Part shown: positions 24,151 to 35,909 of the stretch, one piece after another
Layout: each line of letters starts with the position of its first letter
Position numbering within the stretch: the stretch's first letter is position 1
Source of the DNA: Beverwykella pulmonaria
Taxonomy: Eukaryota; Ascomycota; Dothideomycetes; Pleosporales; Melanommataceae
Direction of reading: 5' to 3'
Length of the DNA: 64,000 bases
Assembly (NCBI GenBank): GCA_001599595.1
Contig: BCHH01000006.1
Location: forward strand, 224,874 to 288,873
Translations under genes and position numbers: made by a program
Notes under the pieces: model-generated
The model's input: only the letters and a program-made list of their open reading frames with translations
Database searches by the model: none
Told to the model about the DNA's origin: nothing

Positions 24151-26145
24151 ATGTGGACTTCCTTCCTCCTCCGCGCCGCACTCCTCGGACTCGCCACAGC
24201 AACGCCGTTGCAGCAGAGTCGACGCTACGTAGTGAAGGAAACACATCGCGTCCCACAAGACTTCACGCGAGAAAGCGACGCACCAGGGCACCATTTGATC
24301 CGCCTGCAGGTGGGCCTGAAGCAGAGCAGATTCGATGAGCTCGAGCAGCATCTGTATGAAAGTACGCCTCAATGCACATCAACCGCCTCGAATACCCATT
24401 ACTAAAGGCATCCAGCATCTGACCCAGACCACGCCCGATACGGCCAGCACCTCAGCGCCTCCCAAGTCAATGAGCTCGTTGCACCAAGCAAAGAATCACT
24501 TCGCCTAGTGCAGGAATGGCTGCACTCGCACGTGGGTCCCAAGGAAATCACGTACAGCCCCGCCAGCGACTTCCTGACCATCACCTTGCCGGTTGCCAAA
24601 GTTGAGGAGCTTCTGGAAACCAAGTACGCTGTGTATCGCCATACGGATGGATCCACGATCGTGAGAACCCCGGAATGGAAACTGCCATTGTATCTGCACG
24701 AGCATATCACCGCTGTGCAGCCCACGACGTCATTCTTTCGCACCATCCCTCAGAGCAACATGTTCATTGGTGGCACAGCAAGTCCAAGACCAAAGGTGAA
24801 GGCCTATCAGCGGGTGACGAACGGGACTATTGATCGAGTATGTGACGCTGAAAACGTAACTCCGTTGTGTCTGCGGACGCTATACGAAACGTGAGCTTCC
24901 GAATCATTTTGATAGCAGATGCAAGCTGACGAGACGCTCTAGAGTGGACTATGAGCCCCAGGTGCCGGGAGAGAACCAAGTCGGACTGGCTAATTATATC
25001 GGCGAGACCAACAACCGCTCAGACGCCAGAATCTACCTGCAGAACTACCGTCCCGAAGCCGTCTCCGGCGCAGACGATTTCACCCTTGAATCCATTGCAA
25101 ACGGAACGCTACAACAAACTCCGAACGGGCCAGATCAGTACTTTGGGCGTGAGGGTAGCCTGGACGTACAGACACTCCTTGGAATCTCATGGCCGACTCC
25201 ACTTCACGCCTGGTCTACGGGTGGCGAGCCTCCGGAAACCCCAGATCATGACACTCCAGTTGTAGACAACGAGCCGTACCTGACTTGGGTGAACTACGTC
25301 CTGGAGCAAGACTTCGTGCCGCAGGTGATTTCGAACTCATACGAGGACAAAGAACAAACGGTTCCGATTTCGTATGCACGAGTGGTATGCTCTCAGTTCG
25401 CGGCGCTCAGCGCCAGGGGTGTTTCCATCATTTTCGGAAGTGGAGATGGAGGCGTTGGGGGTGTGCAGCCGGGAGGATCGTGCATCTCGAATGTGAACAA
25501 CCAGACGCAATTCATGCCACTATTCCCGTCGAGCTGCCCATATGTTACCTCGGTAGGCGGAACGGTAGGATTCGGCCCCGAAGTCGTAGCCGACATCCCC
25601 GGTATATACACCAGCGGCGGCGGCTTCAGCAATTACTTCCCCCGCCCCGCATACCAAGATACCGCAGTGATTAATTATCTAGACACTATCGGAGGCAAAT
25701 TCAAAGGGCTATACAACACCCTAGGGCGCGCGTATCCAGATATCTCTGCCCATAGCGTCAACTACACCATCATCTGGAACGGGACGTTGCTCTTAGCGCA
25801 AGGGACGAGTGCCGCTACGCCAACCATCGCTGCTATTCTCTCGCTGCTGAATGATGCTTTGATCGCAGAGGGGAGGTCACCGCTGGGATTTCTGAATCCA
25901 TGGCTGTACAAGTATGGAAACAAGGCTTTTGTGGATGTGACGAGTGGGTCGGCCAGCGCGTGTAACACTACGGGATTCCCGGCAGTGGAAGGCTGGGATG
26001 CAGTGTCGGGATTTGGAACGCCGGTAAGTTCCCCCTATTCCTGCTTCGAGGATTATGATCGGAGTGGCTGATATTGTGATAGAGATTCTCAAAGTTGCTG
26101 GAGGCGGTTGGACTTTCAGGCAAAGGGTATCGTTCTCGGGTTTAA
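24151..26145 (+). CDS. Secreted tripeptidyl peptidase, sedolisin family S53
   Basis: This is an acid-acting serine-carboxyl protease that would remove tripeptides from peptide N-termini outside the cell. Four exons give 609 aa: 24151-24361, 24416-24890, 24943-26023 and 26083-26145. All junctions are in frame. The ATG at 24151 was chosen over an in-frame one 69 nt upstream because it starts the signal peptide (LLRAALLGLATA). A Pro_kuma activation domain follows, with HARYGQHLS and NELVAPS motifs. Catalytic residues are visible: Glu299 and Asp303 in REGSLDVQ, oxyanion Asp397 in SGDGGVGG, and nucleophile Ser518 in GTSAATPT. The C-terminal calcium site includes GWDAVSGFGTP. Several N-glycosylation sequons are present. 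Length is normal for fungal sed-type enzymes. Confidence 0.93.
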
Positions 26146-27028
26146 TTAGATGAGAGGGCTGCCGCGAAGTCAACCTACAGGTAATAGTGGTAATGAATGT
26201 AGTGTGCGCGTTCTGTAGTTGTGCGCAAAAATATGTACATATAGGCTCGAACAGCTACCGCTCTTACCGTGCCCCAAAGCGCCAGTCACCATAAACGTGT
26301 AGATGTTGCGACTTTATACCAAGCTAATCTTACCGACAACCAATACAGGTCGGATCGCAGGTGGAAGAAAGTCGTTGAAACAAGATTTTGATGTTAGCTG
26401 TTTTCCGTAGTGTCCGGCGTTCTAATGTTCACGTTGTGGTGTCGACGTCATAGTCAAAGTCAAGTACCAGCCACCGTTTCGCCTCCCCAAAATAAATACA
26501 ATCACCAAAATTAAATATCTTGCAGTCGCGGAAAATTCATGGATCTGGGATAAGTTAGTCTTTTGCTCGCCTTCAATTCTATTGCCTTTTCTTCTCGCTG
26601 CTTCCACAACGAATGAGAACATACTTCGTCCTCGACCCTGACCGCATGGACACGCACTCGCCCGCACTCGGTGAGACAGTCACGCCACAGTCTGATGTTC
26701 AAACCAGGTATCTCAACCTCCCAATTAGGACTAGCCCCATCCGCAGGCACCCGCAGGCACCTGCAGCGTCAAAAATGCAAATGGGCAAACCAACCCTGCA
26801 CCTGCACACCTCACCTCAACATTACACAACACCCGCCCAATACGTGTTTGCTCACGATACATACACACGACAACATCAAGCATGATACCCAACACGCACC
26901 ATTGCGAAAGCCCTCCCTACGCAAAAATTACAGACCTCTCTCCAGCCCCAGCAATCGCACAAACCCGATCATCGTTCCATATAACCCTGCTCCAGGCTCC
27001 TTCACACTTTCTAGCGGCATCTGGAAGA
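26146..27028. other. Intergenic region
   Basis: No gene recognised. Plus- and minus-strand frames of 80-175 codons overlap each other here, and none carries a domain. The last part may hold decayed 5' sequence of the RBR pseudogene. Confidence 0.35.
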
Positions 27029-27897
27029 AGAAATCGACTGTCACGAAACCCTCCAAAAAGCGCGACTGCGCGATATGCTGCCACTCACGGGGAGAGAAAG
27101 ACTTCCCATCGCAGGATAGCCTGGGTATCAAGATGTGCGAGCACTTCTACGACGTGCAGGTTCTGTATCTGGGTGTACATAAGCGAGAATGTAGATGAAC
27201 GGAGACTGAAAGAAGTGAAAACCGTGTATCCACTCCTGCGGTGCAAGGTCGTGTTCTCGCATGCGAATGCCAAAGCTATTGTTGCGAAGTGCTTGTTCGA
27301 AGCGTAAGTACAAGTTTACACCTTCTACGCCGATATTATAACCGCCGATATTATAACCACCGATATGGTGGCAAGAGATATAGTTGGACACCGACCGTAA
27401 AAACCACTACGTGCGCACAGCTTGTCCCAAATTGCGTGTCTAAATCCCAAATGCAATCAGCACTTCTTCATCGAAGACTGCAGCATGTTCAAGCGTCGAA
27501 AGAAGAAAATCGAGTGCCCATACTGCGCCTTCGAGCTCTGCATTGAGTGCAATCATCCTTGACATCCCAAGAACAAGCTCGCCGAGAACGAGAAATCTGA
27601 GGAGGCCATAAAGTCCCTTGCGCAAAGCCGTGTCTGAGGTGCGGCGTCGAGATCGATAAGAACAGCGATTTCGATCATATAACCCGTAGGTTCCATGAGC
27701 AAACAAGCCGCGGCAAATGGTGTCCAGGCAATCAATGCGGAATGAACTTTTGTTGGATGTGTCTCATGGAGTATGGCGCGGGTATGCGGCATGGCGATGG
27801 TTGCATCCACGGCCAACGAAACATCGCTCTCGATCTGGCCAATTATGTGACATCCAAAAATGATGTCAAAATGCTGCACCATGTGTCGATTAAATGA
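27029..27897 (+). pseudogene. RBR-type (RING-IBR-RING) ubiquitin ligase, decayed
   Basis: Pieces of an RBR E3 ligase lie in order but in different frames. A first RING begins with CAICCHSRGEKDFPS near 27065. Its end, with CKVVFSHANAKAIVAKCLFE, is near 27240-27300, where a good GTAAGT donor follows. The IBR with PKCNQHFFIEDC and ECPYCAFELCIECNHP runs 27430-27560. The second RING has KPCLRCGVEIDKNSDFDH and NQCGMNFCWMCLMEYG at about 27625-27775. Damage: TGA at 27560-27562 where the family has Trp (HPWH), a frameshift near 27615-27625, and lost Cys/His residues in the first RING. No continuous protein can be made from the sequence shown. Confidence 0.75.
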
Positions 27898-29852
27898 GTG
27901 CCAAAAAGCCCATATATAGATGATATTCACCCCTGTCTATGGGGCTCAAACCTAGCTCAAAACACTACGAAAACAATCCTAAAACCATCACAAATGACTC
28001 CATTGGAATGCTCCCTGGCGGGACCCTAAATGTCGTGCAAAACGAATTGCCGCTCCCAGCAGCTCAGCAGGGCCATCCTGCTTTCCTGCCCGGTCTTGAG
28101 ATTCTTCATCACCCTTTGAAAAGCCTCAATGCTCGTCGAATACCCATCCCCGACACTCTGGGTAACATGCAGCGATGTCCCGGTTTTCGGAGAGTTCCGG
28201 CTACTTGCCGCTGGTCCCGCACCACCGAACCTGCTATTCCCGAACACTTCGATAACAATGTCGAAGAACTCGAATTTCGAGGTATCGGGGCAGCAGTTTT
28301 GCACGAAGCGAATCGCATGCTAGGCAACTTCGCCCCTCAAGGTCAAGGTGATAAAACCAACGGAGGAGGCAATGGCAATCAAAATAACGGCGATAATCGG
28401 TGCCCTGGAGCTCTTTATCCATCATCGTTACAACTTCGCAGCAGCTAGATGCATCATCAAATCAAGTAGTTAACGACGGTAAAAGGTGTATTTCCCCGAG
28501 GCTTCATTAAGGATTTTATACAGAGTACGATGGTGGATTTAGGTAAGATCTCCATGGGGAACGGGATATCTGGTCAGCTTGTATCCGCGAGTGAATGGTG
28601 ATGAGGATGGCTATATACGTACCTTCATTTGCATCATTCTGGAATGTGTCCGGGGCGGTTTGGGAGACATGAATAAGAACACTGTATACAGAGCTAATGA
28701 TGAAGGGCGGTGAGCTACATTTTCACGTCCATTGAATAGTCGCTCGGTGCTGCCTAATGTAGCAATGAGACAGTTTAATTTTAGCAGGACATCAGATGGA
28801 CCAATAGAGCCTTACTAAAGCAATTTTGTATCTGCCTAAAGGGGCTACGTACCAGTGGCGACATGGCCCTACAGACGGTAACGTGTACTCTCTCGCCTTG
28901 AAGACCGCCGTGGAGCCAAGAATAGAAAAAAGGCCCAGCTGCACTTCCCGCTTCTAAATCAGCAGTCACAAACAGTTCCCTGCAGACCGCTCCCGCCACC
29001 TCGATGCATATATGGGTCCCAAGTCCAACGGCTTAGAAAGTGGTCCCGCTCATCTTTACCTGCAGAAATCACACCTTCCCTCTCTTCCCATTCAAATTTG
29101 CACCACGACCTCAACACCGCTCTAAGTCCCTCTCGAACCTGTGCGCTGACCACATATCAGTGAAAGCAGCGGGTTTTCTACGGCAAAATTTCAAGACACA
29201 CATACGATACGAGAGGCCGATAACGACGTGATGCACCGAAGTATCGGTGAAAAAAAGATAAACAACGACAACGGCGCAAGACTTTCGTTGAAATCATACG
29301 TATTGTGCGTATAAGGCAGGACGAAAATGTTACCTGCGAGAAGCTGACTGACCACTCATGTAGCGACCAAGAGGCTGTCGGTACAACTTGCCTCACGCAT
29401 ACTTTTCTACACCTTTCGACTCCTCTAAAATAGAAATTTTGTCAAACTAGGCGCTAAGATCGACGACTCAGCATCGTATCAACTCGAGAAACTAGCTTTT
29501 GGCAGTGCTCGAGTTCGGCAATTTCTATTGTGGATGCCCTCAGTTGCGTTAGTGATTCGGCGGAATCAGGGGCCGCACCTGCCGAATCAAGCTTGCATTG
29601 GGTCCAAGGAGCGGAGATATCACTTTATCTGACCTCATTTTCACTAATCTCGCCACTTCAGAGGATATAAGACCTGGCTTCCCCTCCGCCTCCAACTGAA
29701 AAGCCAGCACACCAAAAACGTCACCCCACCACCCTAAGCGAATATAAAGCTCGACAACCCCACGTCTCCCAATTAAATGAACAGCACACGCTTGAAAGAG
29801 CTCCAACTCTTCTACATCTTATCTGTCACCATCACTCTCCACATCACCTGCC
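27898..29852. other. Intergenic region, no recognised gene
   Basis: Overlapping frames on both strands at 27939-28448 (+) and 28026-28304 (-) have no recognisable domain, and I could not choose between them. The rest shows no repeat or RNA gene. The 90 bp before 29853 are CA/CT-rich, as expected for a transcribed leader. Confidence 0.35.
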
Positions 29853-31034
29853 ATGAGTACTCTCGCCATTAGGCCAGCGATTGTCAAGGAGGCCTTCTCA
29901 ATTTACTCAACAGTTGAGCCATCATCGCCGCCGGAGGCCAATGAAATTGGCGAACAGAACGGATTACACTACGGAGTTGACTCCCTGGGCTGCAAGAAGA
30001 TTCTATCACCAATTCCCTTCTGGCCAAAGCCATTGGCCTTTCTCTATGAGAGCTTCCGGACGCATTACTCCACGCATACCTTCACCGACGGCACGCGAAA
30101 GGAGGCCGGCTGCACGCTAATAGCTGCCTTGCTGAACCATTACTTCCCAAAACCAAAGTTCAAGTCCACGAGACTGCCCAATGTAGCCGAGAGCCTGATC
30201 GAGAGCGTACCTCCCGGGGTAGCCGGGGGTTCAACCTATTACGCTGTCACGGTGAGTGAGGAAGACTCACCGATAAATGACATAGCCCTGGAAATGGGCG
30301 ATGTGTTGAAGGTACCGTCGCGCAGTACCGCTCGAGAGGACTCTGTCGTCCCGCCGGAGTGCAAGTCATTAGTGCTTCTCGTAGCCGTCGTTACTGCCAC
30401 CAATTTCCTTGACCGACCAGAGCGATACACGCCCAGTAAACTGAAGTTCGCCAACATCACCTCAAAAGCGACTAGCGCTGTGGTAATCAACGGTACGGAG
30501 TACCGGCAAGGCAACGTCCTTATCCTAGGAGGAAAGTCGCGACCACTGTCACCGACATTCGAGTTTTACAACTTCAACGTCGACAGCGAAGAGAAGACGT
30601 CGTTATTGCCTTGGTTTGGCCAGCTAGAATCAGTACCGGATGGGCTCGGTACAAACGCCTTCTCGCTCGTTACAACAAACGCATGGAAGCTCGATCAGAT
30701 GTTCAAGGCGATCGTTAGTATAAGTTCCGGCGACAAGGCTCTCAATCCAGACAGCTCGGCTATGCTCGGAGCTTCGACCAAACGACAAGGACTTAAGCCA
30801 TTGACACAGACGGTACTGTACCCACCAAGCGACACGACTAACGAATTCCTTTGCAGTCTCAAGCTTAACAAGGCTAGCAAGCTTCAAGGCGTTGGTGGCC
30901 GCTTTCTCCCAGTAAACAACGAGAGAGAGGCGAGGCGAGAGGCGAAGGCAAGGGGCATCAAGTTCACGAAGTTCGATGATAAGCCCAAGTCGTGGTCGGA
31001 GCGGGAGTTGGCAAAAGAAATTCGCCATCGATGA
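29853..31034 (+). CDS. Intronless gene, protein of unknown function
   Basis: A single uninterrupted frame encodes 393 aa, long for chance in this window and with a pyrimidine-rich leader ending CCTGCCATGAGT. I recognise no domain. Visible features: no signal peptide or membrane span, except a mild hydrophobic stretch near residues 168-178 (SLVLLVAVVTA); a Pro/Glu-rich N-terminus; and a strongly basic, charged C-terminus with repeated Glu-Arg/Ala-Lys pairs (about residues 350-393), which could be a helix or a nuclear signal. Being intronless among intron-rich neighbours, it may be a lineage-specific gene, a retroposed copy or a horizontally acquired gene. These are inference only. Confidence 0.65.
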   Translation: MSTLAIRPAIVKEAFSIYSTVEPSSPPEANEIGEQNGLHYGVDSLGCKKILSPIPFWPKPLAFLYESFRTHYSTHTFTDGTRKEAGCTLIAALLNHYFPKPKFKSTRLPNVAESLIESVPPGVAGGSTYYAVTVSEEDSPINDIALEMGDVLKVPSRSTAREDSVVPPECKSLVLLVAVVTATNFLDRPERYTPSKLKFANITSKATSAVVINGTEYRQGNVLILGGKSRPLSPTFEFYNFNVDSEEKTSLLPWFGQLESVPDGLGTNAFSLVTTNAWKLDQMFKAIVSISSGDKALNPDSSAMLGASTKRQGLKPLTQTVLYPPSDTTNEFLCSLKLNKASKLQGVGGRFLPVNNEREARREAKARGIKFTKFDDKPKSWSERELAKEIRHR

Positions 31035-31349
31035 CACCGGAGGTCGGCATGGGGTTTGAGGTCGCAAATAGAAACAATAGGCTTATAGAACAAATAGCCC
31101 GAGTACTGTTCATATCAGAAAAAGGCTGATGTGTCAGTGGTTGCATATTTCAACCAGCATGGGGGTGTCAATAGGTGTCCGTATGCACTAAATGGTATAT
31201 GGATTATTATGGTGTAATGTATACCTAAGCGCTAGTTAGTCTGCCTGCTGCAACATTCAGTGAGAATGGCAGATAGCCAATTTCCAACATTGATATCGTC
31301 AATGGCCTTTCCAATGGAGAGCTACACGCAATTCATGGATTACTAAGAC

Positions 31350-32286
31350 CTACTTCGCACCACCCGTCATATCCGCATTAAACAATGGCACCGTCCGTAT
31401 ACTCGCGGCACTCTTCTCAAATCTCAAACAGCTCACCCCGTCTGCGACCTCCGGCCCAAACCTCTGAAACGGCTCTCCTAAACACGCCTCATTATCAAAC
31501 AACTCCCACTCCCACTTCTTATCCGTGGCCTGGAACACCGCCTTGCCATACTGCACCAAGCTCGGCGCTGTCTCGTTATAATTAGAAAAAGACTGACAAC
31601 CGTACTGATGAATCGGGCCTCGTATATCGGCATCGTCGAAATGGCATTCTTTATCTGCGTCGCGGAAGGTGGGGAGCGTGCAGGAGGTGTCTGTCGGATA
31701 ACAGGAGGGTACGCCAGGGAACACAAAGGCGAAGATGGTGTCGCGGGGTGGGGAGAGGGCAGCGAGTGGGGGGATGGTAGGGGTGCCTGAGAGCGTGGAG
31801 AGGAGGATGCCGGCGTAGTTGTGGATGTGCTCTGCTATAAAATTATCAGCCACGAGATGCTTTGGGAAAGGATTGGAAGAAAAGCACCGAGATTGAGAGA
31901 AGAAACGATGTTCTGGTTCCCGAACCAGCATGTACAACTCAGAATCGTGCTATTGATGAGATAGCACTGGACGCATTGCTGTGAGTATGGTTTGTCGCCT
32001 TCTTTACTCCACTTTGTTTCGTATTAGTAGCCTCGATTGGCATTGTGATGGGGTCACGTACTTGAAGGATTCCTTCTTTACTCGTAATCTTAGGCTCGAG
32101 ATAGACTGCGCTCTTATGCCATGTTAATCCATCACCAGTAAGGCAACTGGCATGCAGCCAAAACGTGAAATCATGTGTAAGATCAATGCAGTCACTGCTG
32201 ATGGGTGTTGGCTCGATGGTAGGAGCCGCATACGCGAGTGCTGCCAAGCTTGCAAGAGCAACGAGCGGACTAGTAAGTAACATCAT
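31350..32286 (-). CDS. Secreted protein of unknown function
   Basis: Three exons give 266 aa: 32286-32062, 31978-31888 and 31834-31350. The joins are in frame: introns start GTACGT and GTGCTT and end CTCACAG and TTATAG. The N-terminus MMLLTSPLVALASLAALAYAA is a clear signal peptide. Cysteines cluster in exon 2 (CVQC then CTCW) and recur in exon 3 (SCYPTDTSC, CHFDD, GCQSF, ACLG, SCLRF). No catalytic motif is recognisable. Size and Cys content suggest an extracellular structural or effector-like protein, but this is inference. A second ATG directly follows the first. Confidence 0.75.
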
Positions 32287-33274
32287 GAAGATTGCGATAG
32301 GCGAAAAGCGACAGAAACTGAGAACAGAATAAGGCCCCTGAAATCTATATGTTTTTCCTTCAGATTCTGAAAGTTCCATTAGGAAGGTGCCATCGAGCCT
32401 GCAAAAAGGATTCTGTGCTTACAATCAGGCGTCCAAATTTTTGCACAACTCCGCTCTCTCATAGTGGCCAGTGGCCATACAAAGTTGCTATATGCAACGG
32501 AAATAATATTCCAGGAAGGGTTAAAGTCTAAAAGATCAAAATCGAGTATTCCTCCCCAAGGCTGCCGAAGAATCAGGGATATGCTTGACCGCGAGGTCTA
32601 AGATCTACTATGAATTGTTGTATTAGCGGATAAAGTAGAGTCATCGGAGTATATATGTGCGTATATTTGCAGAGCGTAAAAAAAAATCGATAGAATTTTG
32701 GTGTTGTATTTATTGATGGATGGGATGAAAGCAAGCAGCGAGTGAAAGTTGAACGCTAACCCCTCTGGTAATACATCTAGCCAAGTCACCTGTTCAACAC
32801 TTACTATGAGGGCTTGAAATTGGAAAATTCACAAAAAGCTGATTAAAAGGCGTAGAACAAGTACGCGTAGCTATGTCCCAGCCCAGGAGCTTATGATGGC
32901 GCCAATACACGTGATAATCACGTGATTGATGTACCGTGAACGTGGAAATTATATAGCACTAAGTGGTACCTATAGTTTCAAACTTAGTCTTTGGAAGTAT
33001 AGTAAACTCTTATCCTTATTGATTCGACTGGTGGGTCTCGAGCTCTGTGAAAAACGTCGCACAGCATGCACGCAAGGTGGGGATCCGTTCGTGCCCGAAC
33101 CATTTCCAAGACTGTGCGCTTGATGTCACAACGTCCCCAAACTATTTCTTGACCCTCGCAAATCCCCAACCTCAATTCGTAAGTAAACCTCCAAACATCA
33201 GAATCAAGTCCTGACGATATGCAGGGTCCTCCAACCTCGCCACAATTTCATTTTCTTATTAAATATCTCACAAA
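32287..33274. other. Intergenic region between divergent genes
   Basis: Separates the minus-strand secreted protein from the plus-strand amidohydrolase and should carry both promoters. A palindromic pair CACGTGATAATCACGTG lies at about 32908-32924 and could be a bHLH-type site. No gene is supported. Confidence 0.4.
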
Positions 33275-34625
33275 ATGACCACACCAAACATAACCCGTAT
33301 CCTGCGCGCCGCAGAGCGCGACAAAATCAATCTGACCACCCTCCCCTTCCTCTCGTCCGCCCTTTCTAGCATCACTTCTCTCTCTTCGGTGCTCCCCAGC
33401 CCCCACCCCGACTTTAGCAACGCAACACGAATAGACACGCACGTGCACCCCGTCCCATCATGGTTCCGAGACTTACAACCGCTTGCTGCTGGGCGCGAAA
33501 CGCCCTCATGGGACATCTCCTCGCACCTGACCTTCATGGCCGAGCACAGCATCACCCGCTCCATCCTGTGCATCTCCACACCGCAAGCCAACGCCTTTCC
33601 CGGTGATCGCGAGAAAACCGTTGCGCTGGCTCGGCTATTAAATGAGTTTTCAGCAGGGCTGGCACAGGCTTATCCCGAGCGGTTTAGTTTTTTGGCTGTA
33701 ACCGCGCTGCCGTATGTGCAAGAGACGTTGATTGAGGTCAAGTACGCGCTGGAGGAGTTAGGGGCGGTGGGTGTGGGTGTATTGACGAACCATGAGGGGT
33801 TATACCCGGGTGATGAGAAGTTTGACCCATTGTGGGAATTGCTGCAAAGTAGGGAGGATGCGAGTGAGAAGGAGATCATTTTCATACACCCCACCGATCC
33901 TGTGATCCAGTTAGACAACGGAACGTTGGTTAATTCGAAACCTTGTGAGTCTTTTATTGACATGTGGAGATACAGGCGTGAATTTGCGGAGACAGTGCTA
34001 ATAAAAAATTAGCACCTCTCCGCTCAGGCCTTGGAGAGTTCTATTTCGAAACTGCGAGAGCGATATCTTCGATTACGGCGTCCCGCACAATTATCAAGTA
34101 TCCGAAACTGCACTGGCGAATTTCGCACGGTGCTGGCGCGTTTCCAGATATTCAAGACCGCTTCTTGCTAGGATTTCCGAATGACGCAGATGAGGCGAGG
34201 AGGATTTATGCCACGCGGTGAGTAGCAGTAAAAATGGCTGGATTCAGTGGTTGACAATGAGATAGATTCTGGTACGACAGTGCAGGACCAGTATATCCGC
34301 GTCAAATTAAAGGACTGCTAGCGCACGATGTTCCCCTTTCGCAATTCTTGTTTGGAACAGTAAGTCTCTATTCTCATTGTTGATGCACACCTACTCTTTG
34401 GAAGATACAGTCCGTATCAATACTGCACAGAATTCCACCACAGTACCCATAAACAAAAGTTGAAATGGAAAATCTGAGGAGTGACAGGACTACCCATACG
34501 GAATAGGCTTCTGGGATGTGAACGCCAACATTGCCGGACTCTCCAATGCCGATTTCATCTCGTCGGAGGATAAAGAAGCCGTGTTCCACCGGAATGCGAG
34601 GCGGCTCTGGGAAGGGAAGATTTGA
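33275..34625 (+). CDS. Metal-dependent amidohydrolase, ACMSD-like decarboxylase family
   Basis: A TIM-barrel member of the family containing aminocarboxymuconate-semialdehyde decarboxylase and o-pyrocatechuate/salicylate-type decarboxylases. It probably decarboxylates a small aromatic or related acid in the cytosol. Four exons give 368 aa: 33275-33944, 34013-34217, 34266-34359 and 34488-34625. All junctions keep frame and join KP-SPLRSGLGEFYFE, ATR-FWYDSAG and FGT-DYPYG. Metal ligands are visible: His56 and His58 in DTHVHP, His205 in FIHPTDP, His262 in ISHGAGAFP, and Asp324 in GTDYPYG. Length is slightly above the family's usual 330 or so because of a 50-residue N-terminal extension. The true substrate cannot be told from sequence. 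It is convergent with the kinase gene that follows. Confidence 0.88.
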
Positions 34626-34711
34626 GATCCATAGACTTTGGAGTCTTTCGTAACAAGCCTGTTATGACTCAGAGTTATTCCTAGACTACGATTAGGCCAG
34701 GAAGAAGCGGC

Positions 34712-35909
34712 TTAGTTAACTTCATCTTGTCTTGGCATCAGACTATTGTCGTTCATCTGGATGGCGAGACCATCAAACCCCTCCTGTGTGACTTTGCGAC
34801 CGGCAAGCTCGTTCGCAAATTTTAGTTTCTGATGGAGGGTCCGCCCGACGCAATGAAAATTGAGAGAGAAGAGCATGCCAGCGATGAAGGTATCTCCAGC
34901 GCCAATAGTGCTATAGAATGTCAGGTGGGTTTCTAAAATATGCACAGGCATGAATTACTCGACGAGAGTACGCGAGAGTGATTCCGGTGTCCTTGCCGTC
35001 ACGCTCTCACAATGATGGCCTTGTGGGAGTTTCTCGACTGCGGTGGCGCCTTTGGAGCCCCAGGTACAACATAATATCGCCCTGTATATTGCGTTAGCGT
35101 GTCAGGGATCTAATATAATGTGATCACATACCTCTCCCGCGCGAGTGGAATCTGCGTCTCCAGGAAAACACTCGCGGAACTGAAACCAAGGGACTTTGCC
35201 CATAGCTTGGAGTAGAAGACCACGTCGGCATACGGAATAATTTTCGTCAGGCCGGTTCGGTTGGGCTTTTCGAGCTCGATACTAATTCCTACATCTTGGT
35301 GCTCTGGCGACCTCCGGAGCCATTCAATGCATTGGAGGGTGATCTCGGGAATTCGTCCCTGACATCAGTGAAAAACATTCTTCCGGGTGAAGTTGTGTTC
35401 ACCTACCTCAAAGTGATACCACAAGCGTGGGGACCTCTCCCTGATTTCGATAGCCTTCTGGATAAACTCGTGCAAGGTCATCTCGGGTAAGTCGTTGATG
35501 TTGACTATTGTTCGTGTGCCTTTCTCGGCGTTCCGAATGATAAAACTAGACGCAGCTTCGTTATGTTCAGTTCGATAGATGGATCCAGAATCCAAATTCA
35601 GGTAATCGAGCGAATTGCGGATAAACTCTGTATCCATGGAAAGCCTGCCGGGGAGCACCGAAATAAGGTGAAGTTTAGATAGGTGTGGCACCGAGAGGCG
35701 TTGGATCAACTGCCCAAGTACCTCGAGCGTGTTCCCGCAGTTTCCACCCCGCCGACGCGAGCGCTTCAAGGCGCGAAGCTTTTCGTCTTCTACGGGAAAA
35801 TGCGGGACCCTTGAATGTTAACACAGGGCTCAAAGCAGGTATTGCGGGTCACCTACGTTAGAATAGTGTCAATGTAAACTGCTCCAACGCAGACAATGTG
35901 GACACTCAT
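34712..35909 (-). CDS. pfkB-family sugar kinase (ketohexokinase/ribokinase-like)
   Basis: An ATP-dependent kinase of the ribokinase fold, cytosolic, expected to phosphorylate a sugar or nucleoside. Five exons give 334 aa: 35909-35857, 35809-35407, 35358-35132, 35081-34959 and 34910-34712. Splicing joins TILT-VPHFPVEDEK, HFE-GRIPE and LVD-TIGAGDTF. The N-terminus IVCVGAVYIDTIL is the family's first strand. GGNCGNT near residue 40 matches the substrate-binding glycines. The catalytic signature GAGDTF has Asp275. The order of motifs resembles ketohexokinase more than ribokinase, but substrate choice is inference. The fourth intron is 48 nt with a GTAATT donor and a CTGAC branch. It is tail-to-tail with the amidohydrolase gene, 86 bp apart. 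Confidence 0.88.

Noticed and set aside
12916..26145. Secondary-metabolite gene cluster
   Set aside because: A broken P450 and a protease lie near a kinase, but no PKS, NRPS, terpene synthase or prenyltransferase is present.
27939..28448. 169-codon plus frame and 92-codon minus frame
   Set aside because: Neither shows a domain and they overlap; could not decide, so only mentioned in the intergenic entry.
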